This document shows, in pieces, positions 45,956 through 58,208 of a stretch of DNA of 64,000 nt. The position numbers and the translations under genes are program-made. Position 1 is the first letter of the stretch. Each line of letters starts with the position of its first letter. Source of the DNA: Niebla homalea (taxonomy: Eukaryota; Ascomycota; Lecanoromycetes; Lecanorales; Ramalinaceae); the NCBI GenBank assembly GCA_019925105.1, contig JAHGAU010000005.1, forward strand, positions 558,001 to 622,000. Reading direction: 5' to 3'. The notes beneath the pieces were generated by a model. It ran no database searches. It was not told the DNA's origin and was given only the letters and a program-made list of their open reading frames with translations.

Positions 45956-48900
45956 CTAGAGGCTCGCTCTCGCGCCGAGCTCATCGGTAATGAGTCCTGC
46001 TAAGCTAATGACGGTCGTGCTCTTTGCCAACAGCGTCATGAAGGGCACATCAACTTCCAACGCATGGAAGATGAACGTCCGAAACTCAGCTGCGAGCATT
46101 GAATCCAGCCCGAAATCGCCCAGCTGTTGCTCAGGTTTTAGCTGCTCCACCGGTAACAGGATGAGATTGGCCATTTTCTTCCGTACGATGGCGCGGACAG
46201 CATCAGGAACCGACTCCCCATTGCCAGCGCGCATGGCCTTGGCTAGTTCTTTGGGCAGACCTTCTCCGGTCGCGGGACCTGCATGATCAGCAGCATTCGT
46301 GCTGCGAGCGAAGGCTGCTGCAAAAAGCGATGCGCGCGGGTCTTTGAGCACGTGGTTATCACCTTCGAATCCGCGATCGCGTTGGTCCTTGAGACCCGTA
46401 AATTCTATACCTGTGAGTAGGTGACTGCTGACCAGGCTATCGTAGTGAGGCCTCCATTTACTCGAATGCTGATGAGTCAGGGCTAGATCCACGATCTGGA
46501 GCAATTCGTCTTCGCTGATTGATCGGATGCCTTTCCGTTTCAAGAGTTTCTCAATGTCCGGGTGTTCGTGAAGATACCCGACTTCGGATATCATGCCTAA
46601 GCCTACTGCTACTGCAGGCAGTCCAAGGCTATTGCGATAGCGTGCAAAAGAGTCGAGGAAAGCGTTCGCTGAGCAGTAATTGCTCTCGGTAGCTGTGCCA
46701 ACTGTACCTGAAATTGACGACGTCATGAGGAAGAAGTCGAGCTGCGCATCTCTTCCCTGATCCCGCAGAGCGTTGTGCAGGTTCCAGGTACCCTGAACTT
46801 TAGGGCGTATGCTAGCATGCCAGCTTTCGTTCGACATGGCACTCCACAAAGCCTCACTGAGGCCCATAGCAGCCTGTATGACACCTCCTATCGGATAGGT
46901 GGCACTTCGAATAGCATCATAGACGTCGTGGTAGCTCCCAACATCACCCCGAAGGACCTTTACAGATGCTCCTCCCTCACATAAGTCCTTGACAAGCAAT
47001 GCAGCCGCAGGCTTGTCTGCACCAGATCGGCCAAGAAAGACGAACTCGCGAGCTCCGCGAGACATCATCCATTTCGACAAGCTTCGGCCCAGACCACCTA
47101 AGCACCCAACCATGATATAACTTTTCCGTGGATTCAGTACAGTCTCGTGGCTCTCATTTACCACTTGAATGCGGCTGGTGCGATCTTCAAATGACACGGC
47201 AACCTTCCCAATGCGGGTACTACGGGAAAAGTGCCGGAATGCTGGAACGATGTCGGAGGCCCTGAACACTTCGAGTGGCCGGCACGGCTTTGCGATGCCG
47301 GTCCGCATAAGCTCCATGCTGTCCGTGAGGAGTCTTTGCCATAATTCGTGATGGGCAGCTTTGTCAGAGGTATACAGATTACTGAGATCAAATGCCATGA
47401 ACGAGATATTGCGGCTGAAGTGAGCCATATCGAGATTGCCGTGATCAATAATGTCCCGCTTTCCGATTTCGATAAAGCGACCAAAGTTGGCACAAGCTTC
47501 GAGGCTGGTGTGTAACAAGTCACCGGTCAAAGAATTCAAGACGACATCAACACCTCGACCCTCTGTTGCTGCATGAATGGCTGTCAAGAAGAACGAATCA
47601 CGAGAGCTGAAGACATGAGCCGGTTCCAGGCCAAGCTCTTTGACTAAGAATGCTTTCTTAGATTCATTACCTACCGTTGCAAATATCTATGATGGATCAG
47701 AAGCTGAATAAGTAGCTCTGTTGAAAATCTGGAGGAGGGAGCATACCTCTGCACCCATATGCTTGGCTAATTGGATAGCTGCAATGCCAACACCACCGGC
47801 TGCAGAGTGAATAAGGACAGACTAGGTATTTCTTCATCAACCCCTTGCTCACCCAGGACATTGAAGATATGGAGCTTACCTCGCCACGCTGCAAATTGGC
47901 CTTATGCTTGAGTGCATACAAAGCCGTTGAGAATACGATTGGGATAGTAGACGCGATCTTGATAGATGAGTATGTGCCAAAATCCAATCTGCGATCGTAA
48001 CAAGACTTACTGTATACTCTTCGTCGCTTTGCAATTTGCAAATAGCCCACTCTGGGATCCGCTCGTATGTCGCGAAATGACCTGGGGCCATTGCGACAAC
48101 GCGATCTCCAGGCTTGAAAGCCGTAACATTGGCACCGACATCCACTACCAGCCCGGCACATTCACATGAACAAGAGGCGTCTGGAGTGTCCACTTTTGCC
48201 CCCAGAACGTAGAGATCCTGCCGGACAATAAGCAATTCGTTTCGCAAGTAAAGCGGGTAGGAGCCTAAGTTTACCTTCGCATTCATACCTACACTTTTGA
48301 TCTCCACTTCCACACGATCCGCCCCTAGCAAGTCTTTGAGATCCTTCCTCACGAAATGGATTGTGTCCATTTGCCCCGGCTGGTTTATATTCAGCCAGCA
48401 GCAGCCTGCTTCACTCAAAATTGTCTCACTAGGTTGGCGGGTTTGCTTGGTTGCAAATTCAGCATTGAGAAGGTCTTCGGGCTCCCAGCGAAGTGCATGA
48501 AATACTCCATCCTTCTTTGCCAGCTCGAATTCTGGTTCTTTGCATTCGGTCAATTGCCGTATGGCATGGATGATATCTGGCACCATAGAGTCGTTATCAA
48601 TCGAAGCACTGTCAAAATCCATAACTGAGAATGTTATTGATGGCTGCTCCAGCATGAGAGCACGAGAGAGGCCGAGGACGAGAGCAAATTCTGGACGAGT
48701 GCCAGAGAGTAGGTCAGCAGTCGTGATCCATAAGACCTTTGATGCATTATCTGTGATGATCCTCAAAGATGATTGATCCTTTTCACTAATGGTGCTCAAT
48801 AATGCAGTCTCCACTTCGATGGTCGAAATGACAATTGATCGACTTCCAAGACCCGAAGCATTGACTTGAGACAAGCCGACTACTGGAACAGGTTTCCCAG

Positions 48901-51900
48901 CACAAGCTTCCAGCGCCAACTGAATCTTCACGTCTATAGCCGACGGGAGACCTTCCCGGTTTACCTAAACATATGTTGGCATTGAATGGCTCGCGAGCTT
49001 GATGCACAAGGGACTCACAATTAAAATATCATAGCTGTCAAAAGAACCTGTTGCTGCTTCTTCAGCCGACACAAATGTTATCATCACAGGCTCCACCTTC
49101 ACTGAATCTTGTACGACCTCTGTGTAGAATCTTCCAGACATGTTGGTTATCCCAATCGACGTCGCAGAAATCGCAATGAACGAGGACGCCAGGCATTCTT
49201 GCATGGCCGACAGCTGCACGTCAGCCTCCTGTCAGGTAGCTCAGTGTTTGATCAAACCTTCTTTTGATACAATGCTTACAGGGTGCAGAATCAACAGATC
49301 AAATTTGTCGTCTGATATCATCGTCTCGTAGGTCCCGCTGTCTCCTATCTTCAGACCCTCTCCTGGAATGATTTTATGGCCGGATATTCCTCCATTAGCT
49401 GAAATGGATCCCTTGACGTAAGTCCTGAATCTGCGGAGAGGACTTGCTGCGCGTAGTACGTCTGTGAACAGAGCAGTCGTTCCTTGCTGACCACCGACCT
49501 CAAGTATCCGAAGGTTTGGTCGCTTGTGCGCAACCAAATCCAGTGCCGCAGCGAATCGTCCCATATGCTTCGGACCCTCGAATCGGCTTACATTGGATGT
49601 TCTGATGAACCAGTCCAAATAGCGTGAGAAGTGGTCATTGGGGCCGTGACTGAAGGCCGTAACATCAGGCTTCCAAGCAACCCTAACCAACGGATTGCGC
49701 TGCTCTACGACTTCCTTCTGAATGCTGCCCTGGTATGCGATACACCTGACGTTCTCCATTTTCAGCAAAACCTGATTCGATGAATTGTACAATTCGGTAT
49801 TGACCTTCACAGTGCCAAAGCCGATTTGCTCAGTCTCAGCATCGATTGACCAAAGTTTGTCGGGACTCATGTCAAGCATTCCCGGAGGCGAGACATGAAC
49901 ATGATCTATGGTCACAGGAACTTTGGCACGAAGGTTCTTGACCCAACCGCCGGTAGTCGCCACAAAAGCTGTCTGGAGCATGCAGTCGATAGAGATCGGA
50001 TGAATGATGTATTGGGTCTGCCGATCTGGGGCGACGTTACTGCCACGAAGAAGGCGAGTCTTTGCAATTGCCTGTTGACCTTCCCTTGCTCTATCACAAT
50101 AGACCTCTTCCATGACTGCGAACTCTGGACCCCAATTGAGACCCTCTTTTGTAAATTTGTCATACCAGACCCGAGTTGCTTGTTGCTCCATATTGTCTGT
50201 ATTGAGGTGGAGACAACGCGGAGTCAGTCCGTGTGAGTTTTCTGATAAGCTGATCAATCCGTTTGCGTGTCTTGTAGGGTGGCCATCATTCGAGTCAACA
50301 GAAGTGACGCTAAAGAGCCACCAGTACTTCGAGGTATTCACACATGAGATTGGCATTTGTCTCATTTCCGTGAAGATCTCCATCCTCGTTCTTGAGTCTT
50401 GATGAAAATCCAGAGCCTTCAGGAAGTTGAAATTGCGCATGTCCACTCCAGGGCATTCATGTATTTCTATCCGGCTGACCTGGCATATGGCTTCGACCGC
50501 CATCACCATATATGCAGCCGCTGGAAACACGATTGAAGGCCCAAGACAGTGATCTTTGAGCCAGGTTATCTCATTGATATTTAAAATGTTACGCCACGAT
50601 ACTGTATCTTTATTGCCGCCCGATATCTGAGAACCCAGTAGATCGTGGCGTGAATATTTGCGGTTCCTGAATTCAGAGACGGAACGTGGTTCACTCCATA
50701 GTGGCGATGCAGGATAGTCCCAGGGATAAGTAGGCAGATCTGTGAGGAGGTTTGGCCTTCGACTCGAGTCAGCCGCCAGTAATCTTTCGAATAAGATTTC
50801 ATCGTGGCCAAAGAGGAACAACGAGCCGATGAGGCTAAGTGCCGTAACCACAGCGTCCTTGTCGCGCAGAAGGACAGAGCTAAAGGGATAGTCGTCCTTA
50901 GCTTTGTTCAATGCTGTTATCGTCTGAGTAACAGGCAGCTCTAGCGACTTATGAGGCCCAATTTCTATGAAATGATATTTATGCTTTTCTACCGCAAGTT
51001 TCACGGCATCCTCGAACATCACTGTTGATTCCAGGTTGGCACGCCAGTAGCTTGGCAACCTGGTACGGCTTGATTCGACTGTGCCTGCCGTCACAGTTGA
51101 GATCATTTGCACTGGAAAGCCATTGTGACTATATGAATCGGTGTTCTTGGGCCCATTCGGCGAATTCTGCTTATTATCATCCCAGAGCGATTCCAGCATC
51201 GTTTGATACGCTGGACCCACATCCCTCATGTGGTGAGAATGGTAAGCTTTGCCATTTGTTCTCAGCTTCCTTACAAAGATCTCTTGCTTCAGGAGCGTCT
51301 CTTGCAACTTCTCAATTGCATCCTCATCCCCACTCAAGGTACAGCTTTCCAGTGAGTTGACGCAGGCGACACTTATCGAGTGTTGGAGAGCTAGCTCTGT
51401 AATCATACTGTGTGCTTTGCTCTGATCAATTCCCGCAGCTAGCATCGCTCCCTGTCTCTGATTACGTGAAACTTGGAAACCACGGCAGTACGCCGCAATC
51501 ATGGCTTGGCGTGCTGTAAGGTGATTAGCCGCGTACGTAGCCCCTATCTCGCCAGACGAGTGCCCAAGAACGATGTTCGGAAAGATACCCCAATCATAAA
51601 GTAGATCTGTTAGCGCTATTTGCACTGCCGTAGTGAGCGCCTGAGACTTTTCCGCACATTCAATGTTAGAGCCTTGACCCTGGGCCAGCAATGTATCCTC
51701 TAGACTCCATAACGGACGAACACTGCTGTTCAAACCCTGCAGCGACGCGTCAAGACGTTTGATCGACTCCGAGAATATCGAATACTGGCGAATAAGTTCG
51801 CTTCCCATTCCCGGCCATTGGCTCCCTTGGCCGGTATAGACAAAAGCAAAAGGCACTTTCACGGCAGAGCCAACTTGTAGGGTTGTGAGCCTGTTTGAGT

Positions 51901-53727
51901 CCAGATCACTCACCAATGACGATTGCGATGCTAGAAGGTAACCACGCTTTACGAACCTCGAGCGGCGGCAGTTCATTGTATAAGCTAGGCTCCTAAGATC
52001 ACATGAGTCCTTATGGATGGAACCATAGTTAGCGAGGTCATCAATAAGCTTGGATAGCGAGCCATCTGTATGCGCAGAAACGAGTAGAAGATGAGGCTTG
52101 TTACTAGGACCGTTTCCATTGTTCACGATGAATGGAACATTCACTAGATCATGTTGACCATGCTGCATTGGTGTATGTGCGGATGCAGCTTCCAGAATTG
52201 CATGGCTGTTTGCACCGCCGAACCCAAACGAGTTTACACTAGCTCGAGGTAATTGAGACTTAGGCCAAGGGCGGTGAGATGTAGCAATGTCCACATTCCA
52301 CTCGCTGGTCTTAATGTCTGGGTTGATGGATTGAACCCCAATAGTGGCAGGAATGGTGCCTTTCTCTAAAGCTAGGACAAGCTTGATGATGCTTGAAATT
52401 CCACTTGCCCCTTCGCTGTGGCCCACAGTGGGTTTGATTCCGCCTACAAGCGTTGGGTTCCCAGTTTTGTGGTGGAAAACACGAGCGATGGCTTCAACTT
52501 CTGTCGGATCGCCGATCTTGGTACCAGTCCCGTGTGTCTACATTCAACCGATTAGAGCGTCTGGCTCCAGAAGCAGAACCAGATGATGAGCGTTGAGGGG
52601 ATATTTGGGAGCCATGTCCTTACCTCAATGTAATCCGTCTCGTTCAGCAAAAGACCTGCTCTTTTGTAGGCAGCTCGAATCACCGCCTCCTGGCCCGTAA
52701 CGCTGGGCTGTACTATACCGGGAGTCTTTCCGTTTCTTCAATTTGCGATCCCTTAGTAAGATATTCTGACACATCCAGAGTTTCAATCGAGTTCCAGACG
52801 TGGAGGATGGACTCACGCATTGATCGCTGTAGCTCGAATCACTGATCTTATGGGATCGCCGTCCCGGATGGCATCACTGAGCCTTTTGAGATACAATGAA
52901 GACACGGCTTCAGCTCTCCCGTAGCCATTTGCAGCCTCATCGAAGGTATGACAAATCGAGTCTGGCGACAAAATGCCCGCTTTTACCGCAAGAAGCTGCT
53001 GGTCGGGAATTTGAATGAGGTTAGCGCTAGCAACGACGGCAGAGTCGCAATCGTGTGCGTCCAGCGCCAGACATGCAAAGTGTAGGGCGTAAAGCGAAGA
53101 TGAACAAGCTGTATCCAGGATGACAGAGGGTCCGCGTAGGTCAAAGGCATGCGATATTCGATTTGCAAGCACACATTGACCAGACCCTGTGGCACTATAA
53201 CGCGAGAAGTATTCTGGGTCCTTGTACTGCATGATCATGAAATCGTTGGTGAAATTGCCAACATAAACGCCGGTATTCGAAGCCCTAATTGTGCCTAAGG
53301 AAGCACCCGCGTTTTCAAAGGACTCATAAACCACCTCAAGCAGCTTCCGTTGCTGGGCATCCATGGAGAGTGCCTCGACATTATTGATGCCGAAGAAAGA
53401 ATTGTCAAAAGCATGGATGTCCTCCCGAATGAAGTAGCCCCCCATCGAATTGATGCTGCCAGGCCGTTCTGCGTCCGGATGATAGAAGGCGTTTGCGTTG
53501 TATCTGGATCTTGGGACCGCGCAGTGACCGGACTCTTCCTTGAGCATCAGTTCCCATAGCTGTGACGGCGAAGAAACATGGCCGGGGAGGCGACATCCTT
53601 GACTTTGAATCAATTATCATCCTCAAATATCGGTAGAGTATGTCCTACCCATTCCAATTATGGCGATGGGGTTTCGCTGGCCAGAACCCTCACATCGAGC
53701 ACTGATCGAATGGGATTGGTCCACCAT
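45956..53727 (-). CDS. Highly reducing type I polyketide synthase (KS-AT-DH-psiMT-ER-KR-ACP)
   Basis: Nine exons: 53727-53649, 53597-52817, 52735-52624, 52537-49280, 49228-49019, 48964-48011, 47957-47880, 47821-47747 and 47686-45956, giving 2425 aa. KS: IIGMGCRLPG, active Cys in DTACSSS near residue 188, His in THGTGT and in [23 protein letters not shown] and GHSSGE near 647. [12 protein letters not shown] (HxxxGxxxxP) near 985 and DCMLQ (DxxxQ) near 1173. A shortened C-methyltransferase-like region near 1334 (ILEVGGQQG) lacks the usual GxGTG form. [17 protein letters not shown] near 1830. [11 protein letters not shown] near 2043 with a Ser/Tyr/Asn site in [21 protein letters not shown] near 2387 (phosphopantetheine Ser). 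No thioesterase or reductase follows, so release must be in trans. It is expected to make a fully or largely reduced chain. The neighbouring acyltransferase and SDR are likely partners. Confidence 0.95.
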
Positions 53728-55127
53728 GGCTTTCCTGGATGAGCTATCGAGGTCCTGTCAGACGCCAGGCGGTCGCTGACGCTGGCCCGGTGATTAAATA
53801 CGAGCAGAATCTGAAGGTCCCAGATGGTATCAACAATTATATTGAGATTGGTCTAATTGTGAAGACGTCCTTTGAATCAAACAGAGCCCAGACCCGTCAC
53901 TGAAGCCGCCAGAAACTAACAACATGGCCAAGGCTCCAGCTGTATCAAGTATGCAGCCAATAGGGAACATGTAAATTCTCGGAAGACAGATCAAATACGG
54001 GGACAAGGTTGCGAAAGGATGATGAAGCGTCACTGGGGCTGTCTTCGCACAAAGGGAGGCCCGAATGTGGCAAAGAGTTGGGATAACCTTTTTTCTGATG
54101 CTTACATGTGTAGCACGATCTACCCTCATGGGCCAGGATTTCCGCTTCAAGGCCGTCGTCATCACAGCACAGGGAAGCCGAAAAAAGCTGGCACGGGATT
54201 CAAGATTACATCAGAGCTGCTCAACATCGAGCACAAACAGCACAACATGGCTTGCGGCAGGAACGAGGCGGAGTAGGACGCTCCAGTCCTGGACAAGAGT
54301 CATGATGGTTGTCCCATCTTTCGTATTACGTGCATTGAATTGGTGTGCTCAGGTGCCCCGGGTAACAGCCAATCAGGGAGTCAGCTCCGGCAATCACAGA
54401 AGGCACCAGTGGCCCCGGGACGGAGCGCAGCCAAGGCATCATGATAATTTGCCGCGCCCGAGGCTCGACTACAGCCTGTGCCATTCCAGAGGAATGACTG
54501 AAACGAGCTCTAATGGAGGCCGCACTGGACTCTTTCAGCAGCCTGAGCCAGTCCTACAACGTAAAAGAGTGGAGAAAGGGGGCTCGGGCGCATTCGTAAT
54601 TGCTCGGCTTTCCATCCTTGCAAGCCGAAGGATCATCGATACCTGGATTGGAAATGATGGCCTGCAGCTGATGTCTTCTCTTATTTGCCTTTGCTAACAT
54701 GGGGACTTACGGTGGTGTGGTCCACTCGAGCAGCCATTCCTTCACCGCCCCCGTGCAGGCTGCAGCATGGTCTCCAGTGCAGCCAAATGCAATCACACTG
54801 GCACATTCCACTCGAATCATGATGTTACCCAATGGTGACTTTGTAATGCGTCTCAGCCAAGGACTCCATCGATTGCTAAATCTGCATTGCAGGTACACAT
54901 GACCCTGCATTGCATTAGCTGCTTTTGCCATGAGTCCGGAGGATATTTGACCAATAATTTTAGGGTCACAGGACTCAATATTTCTAGCTGCCACCATTCA
55001 CCATTGCTACCGCTTGTGTCTGATTTCTTGGCAACGGTCGCAATCAAATAGGATTCCTGACCCTGTCGCATATCTTGTTGGCAGAAATCCATAAGCTTTC
55101 GCAGAGTCTCATTATACCACTCCCGCC
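53728..55127. other. Divergent region between the PKS and the rhodopsin-type gene
   Basis: These 1.4 kb separate divergent genes and so hold both promoters. On the minus strand 55125-54707 two overlapping frames (one containing WYNETLRKLMDFCQQDM) look weakly protein-like but could not be joined into a recognisable product. A small or decayed cluster gene is possible. Confidence 0.4.
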
Positions 55128-56325
55128 ATGGAGAACGAAAATATTGGGGATAGGCAGCGAGAGTTGATCGCAGTTTGTACTGTTATGCTGAGCTTCGCAA
55201 TTCTGGCTGTGCTCCTGCGATGCTTAGCCATCTTTCTCTCATCGAAGCATCGATTTGGGTTCGACGATTTATTTGCTGTAATGACACTGGTGAGTGACTC
55301 ATGGATGCTCAACGCCTCTACTTAAGTCCACGCCGCGAATCATCACACAATGCCTCCTTGACCACCAGCAAAGACTTCATCTATCCCTCCCTCCCAAAAG
55401 TCAGGCAACTGATCACGACGATAGCCATTCATTATTGCCGAATCTGGTATGATATACTGGTGGATATCCCTGGGCCTTGGAAGACATGCTTCGAGCCTCC
55501 CTCCTGAGAACCTCCTCAAAGGTCCGAAGATAGTATTTGTATCTGCAATTCTATACGATGCCAGCATCTCACTACCGAAGCTCTCAGCGTTGTTCTTCTA
55601 CTATCGAATTTTTCAAAGAACGAGTCGCTGGTTCTACAGAACCCTTCAATTGCTAGGCGGCATGACTGTGGCCTGGTTGGTCGCCGCATGGTTGTCGACT
55701 ATATTCCAGTGCTCGCCAGTGAAGAAAGCATGGTCGCCGCTTGAAAAGGGTCACTGCTTCAATGAATGGAGATGGTTTCTTGGAACAGCTATACCAAGCA
55801 CAGTTATCGACTTTTGTATACTGATAATCCCGTTGCCACTGTTATGGTCCATTCACGCAAGCCAGACTAGGAGGTTGTTGATAATATGTATATTTATCTG
55901 CGGATACTGGTATGTCTCATCTGGGATCGTACAACTTTTGCAATAAGGAAACAGTCATGACTGATACCATCCTGTACAGTGTTCCCATCGTTTCCCTCGG
56001 AAGGTTGATTTCCCTTGGAAAAACGAGCGCAAGCTTCGAAAAAGACCTCACCTGGTTTCCTGTCACCTACATCGAATGGGTACAGTGTGAGGGACCTGTT
56101 TCTCTTGTCTCAGTTTGCCTACCTACAATATTCAGTTTGGCAAAAAACATTCACACCAATGTTCTACGCAGCTTTGTCAAGATCAAACGCAGTCCACTCG
56201 AGACTCAATACAGGGACACAAAATCAATTCAGAAAGACATCTCCATCAGGATGGACACGTATTCTTCGAGGAGAGAGCTTTCAGACGAAGGAAACATTGA
56301 TGATTGGGGAGGTCCGAAAGCCTAA
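55128..56325 (+). CDS. Fungal rhodopsin-domain (PTH11-like) integral membrane protein
   Basis: Three exons: 55128-55289, 55425-55909 and 55980-56325, giving 330 aa. Several membrane spans are visible: LIAVCTVMLSFAILAVLLRC, a span at IYWWISLGLG, IVFVSAILYD to LFFYYRIF, MTVAWLVAAWLSTIFQ, VIDFCILIIPLPLLW and IICIFICGYC. The signatures FGFDDLF and WVQCEGPVSLVSVCLPTIF are hallmarks of the fungal rhodopsin-like (SAT4/PTH11-related) family found widely in secondary-metabolite clusters. Splicing restores LPFIIAESG and CVPIVSLGRL. The cytoplasmic tail is charged. The family has unclear biochemistry; a role in sensing or metabolite handling is inferred. It starts opposite the PKS across 1.4 kb. Confidence 0.88.
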
Positions 56326-56488
56326 TATTATGCTATAGCATATTGTATAGACCTGTGTGACGCTTGAGGGTATGAAATTCAGACCTTAGGACCATTTGCT
56401 CCTTAAGCCTTCACTTTCCATCGTTTTGATTCCATGGATGCTCTTTTTGCAGGCCCATATTCAAAGCGTGCGAGAATGGACCAAGACC

Positions 56489-57844
56489 CTACTCAAGCTC
56501 CTTCAGTAAAGTGTTCTTCAGAGTTTTCAGGAAATTCCCCGCATCCGTGTCGTCATGGAAGCTCTCGTTATAGACGAGTTTCAGATTCAGCTGATCCCTG
56601 AATGTCCAGACAAAGCAAACGCACTGCCGGGTGAGAGTCTCGACACCAATAGAAACATCGTCGATCTCGAGTCCACAAGTCGAAGTGCCTTTGACGCGCT
56701 CGATAAGGTTTTCGGCGATACCAATGCTGCTGATATCAACATCGCTGGGTGGCTCCACCCCACCTTGGGGCATATTGCGGATCAGGTTGCCCAAGCCAAG
56801 TGCATACTCTCTATGAGCATTCATATACTCAGAAGTTGGACGTTGCTGGTATTCATCGCTGTAGGCTCGGGCATTCTCCAGCCAGGATGCTGCTGCCGGC
56901 ACTGCTTTCATCCAGCCCGTAGTGTACAAGCCACTCGCATACCGTGGCGTGGAATAAGGCTCAGGCAAGTAGGGTCTAAGGCTGAAGCGAATAGTGCTGG
57001 TGTAATGTTTGTCTTTGTTCGCTGGTAGAGCCAGGGTGTAATTGGCTGCTGCGACTGAAGCATGAACAGCCGAGGTTACGGAGATGGCCTTTTCCTTGCA
57101 CTTTTTGGTGATGGCTTCAGTCTCAGCAGTGCTGAATAATGAGCGAGAAGAGCGAGTGCCGCGAGGTATAGTTGAAGCTTCGCCTTTGTAGGGGATTCCA
57201 ATTGCACCAGCTGTCTGGTAGAAAGTTTCGACGTACTTTTGAGCGAGAGCTCTGTTGGCGTCGGACGGTGACAATGGCATGTTTGCGGCCTCCTCAACCG
57301 GGGGGGCAAGGTGAGCAACTTCCTGACCCCATGGAAGGACGTGAGGGTCTGCTAGATTGGGGACGGTAGCCAGATCAAGAAAGCTATCGAGCAATTGAAG
57401 CACGCCTATGCCATCCGTTCTCCAGTGTGCCGTATGGCCGAGGAGCTCATTTGTCCGAGGAAAATATGTGAGAGTAGCGTAGGAGCTCGGCTTCATGTCC
57501 GAGACAAATTCATCGATGTTGTTGGCAGAGATCACGCTGAATGTTTGATTGGCCCACTGGTCCAAGTCTGTTGTGTTTGGAACGGTATATTCTAATGTCT
57601 TTTCGTCAATGGCCTTTGCGGCAATGCTTGGGTGGTGGAAGCGGAGTGTCATCCATGCATTACGGAAAACAGGCTCTAGGCTTTCTCCAGATAGAGAACC
57701 AAGGGGTTTGAAGGAGGCTGTTGAGTTTATAGCCCAGTGCTCGCGTCCTAATGCATGACCTGGATCCCCAACCAATTTGATGAAGGTCTCGTTCTCTCCG
57801 ATGCCTCTCTGAAAGCTTCCTGGGCTCACTTCTGTCCACGGCAT
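56489..57844 (-). CDS. Acyltransferase of the trichothecene 15-O-acetyltransferase (Tri3-like) family
   Basis: Single exon, 451 aa. The hallmark HWRTDG at residues 140-145 fits the HxxxDG motif of CoA-dependent acyltransferases; His140 is the presumed base. Other family-like parts are LTYFPRTNELLGHTAH, FSLRPYLPEPYSTPRYASGL and, near the C terminus, CVCFVWTFRDQLNLKLVYN. Tri3 acetylates the C-15 hydroxyl of trichothecenes, but the wider family acts on many hydroxylated metabolites. Here it sits 3' to 3' with the rhodopsin-type gene and 5' to 5' with the SDR, inside the PKS locus, so O-acylation of the polyketide or acyl off-loading from the PKS is the likely task. The ATG at 57844 has the good context ACGGC-ATG-less alternative frames; no introns are needed. 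Confidence 0.88.
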   Translation of the reverse strand: MPWTEVSPGSFQRGIGENETFIKLVGDPGHALGREHWAINSTASFKPLGSLSGESLEPVFRNAWMTLRFHHPSIAAKAIDEKTLEYTVPNTTDLDQWANQTFSVISANNIDEFVSDMKPSSYATLTYFPRTNELLGHTAHWRTDGIGVLQLLDSFLDLATVPNLADPHVLPWGQEVAHLAPPVEEAANMPLSPSDANRALAQKYVETFYQTAGAIGIPYKGEASTIPRGTRSSRSLFSTAETEAITKKCKEKAISVTSAVHASVAAANYTLALPANKDKHYTSTIRFSLRPYLPEPYSTPRYASGLYTTGWMKAVPAAASWLENARAYSDEYQQRPTSEYMNAHREYALGLGNLIRNMPQGGVEPPSDVDISSIGIAENLIERVKGTSTCGLEIDDVSIGVETLTRQCVCFVWTFRDQLNLKLVYNESFHDDTDAGNFLKTLKNTLLKELE

Positions 57845-58208
57845 GTTGTCTGCACCACCTGAGCAGACTCAAATGATCGCAATAGCATTAATCTATTCAG
57901 TCCAGTCAGAATGACAAGTAACATAAATGATCGACAATGATTAAATCGACGAAGGCAGCAAATAGCCCCACCCATGACGGAATCATACCGTGGCCTGATC
58001 GGATGTAGAAGGAAGCCTCGTCCAGTCATGTGGCTTCTATTATCGTCTGAAGAAGCTCCGTAGATGCATTGCCCGTCCCCAACACCCCTCATTCACAACT
58101 GTCCGACATTTGAGATCTCAATTTCAAGCATTCAGGATCTCAACGTGGCTGAAACTGCAACTTTGGCCTGTTTATATTCTGCAAGTCCAGTCAGGTCTGA
58201 ATACAACA
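57845..58208. promoter_or_regulatory. Divergent promoter of the acyltransferase and SDR genes
   Basis: Only 364 bp separate the two start codons, so the genes probably share control elements. No defined transcription-factor site was identified by eye. Confidence 0.6.
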
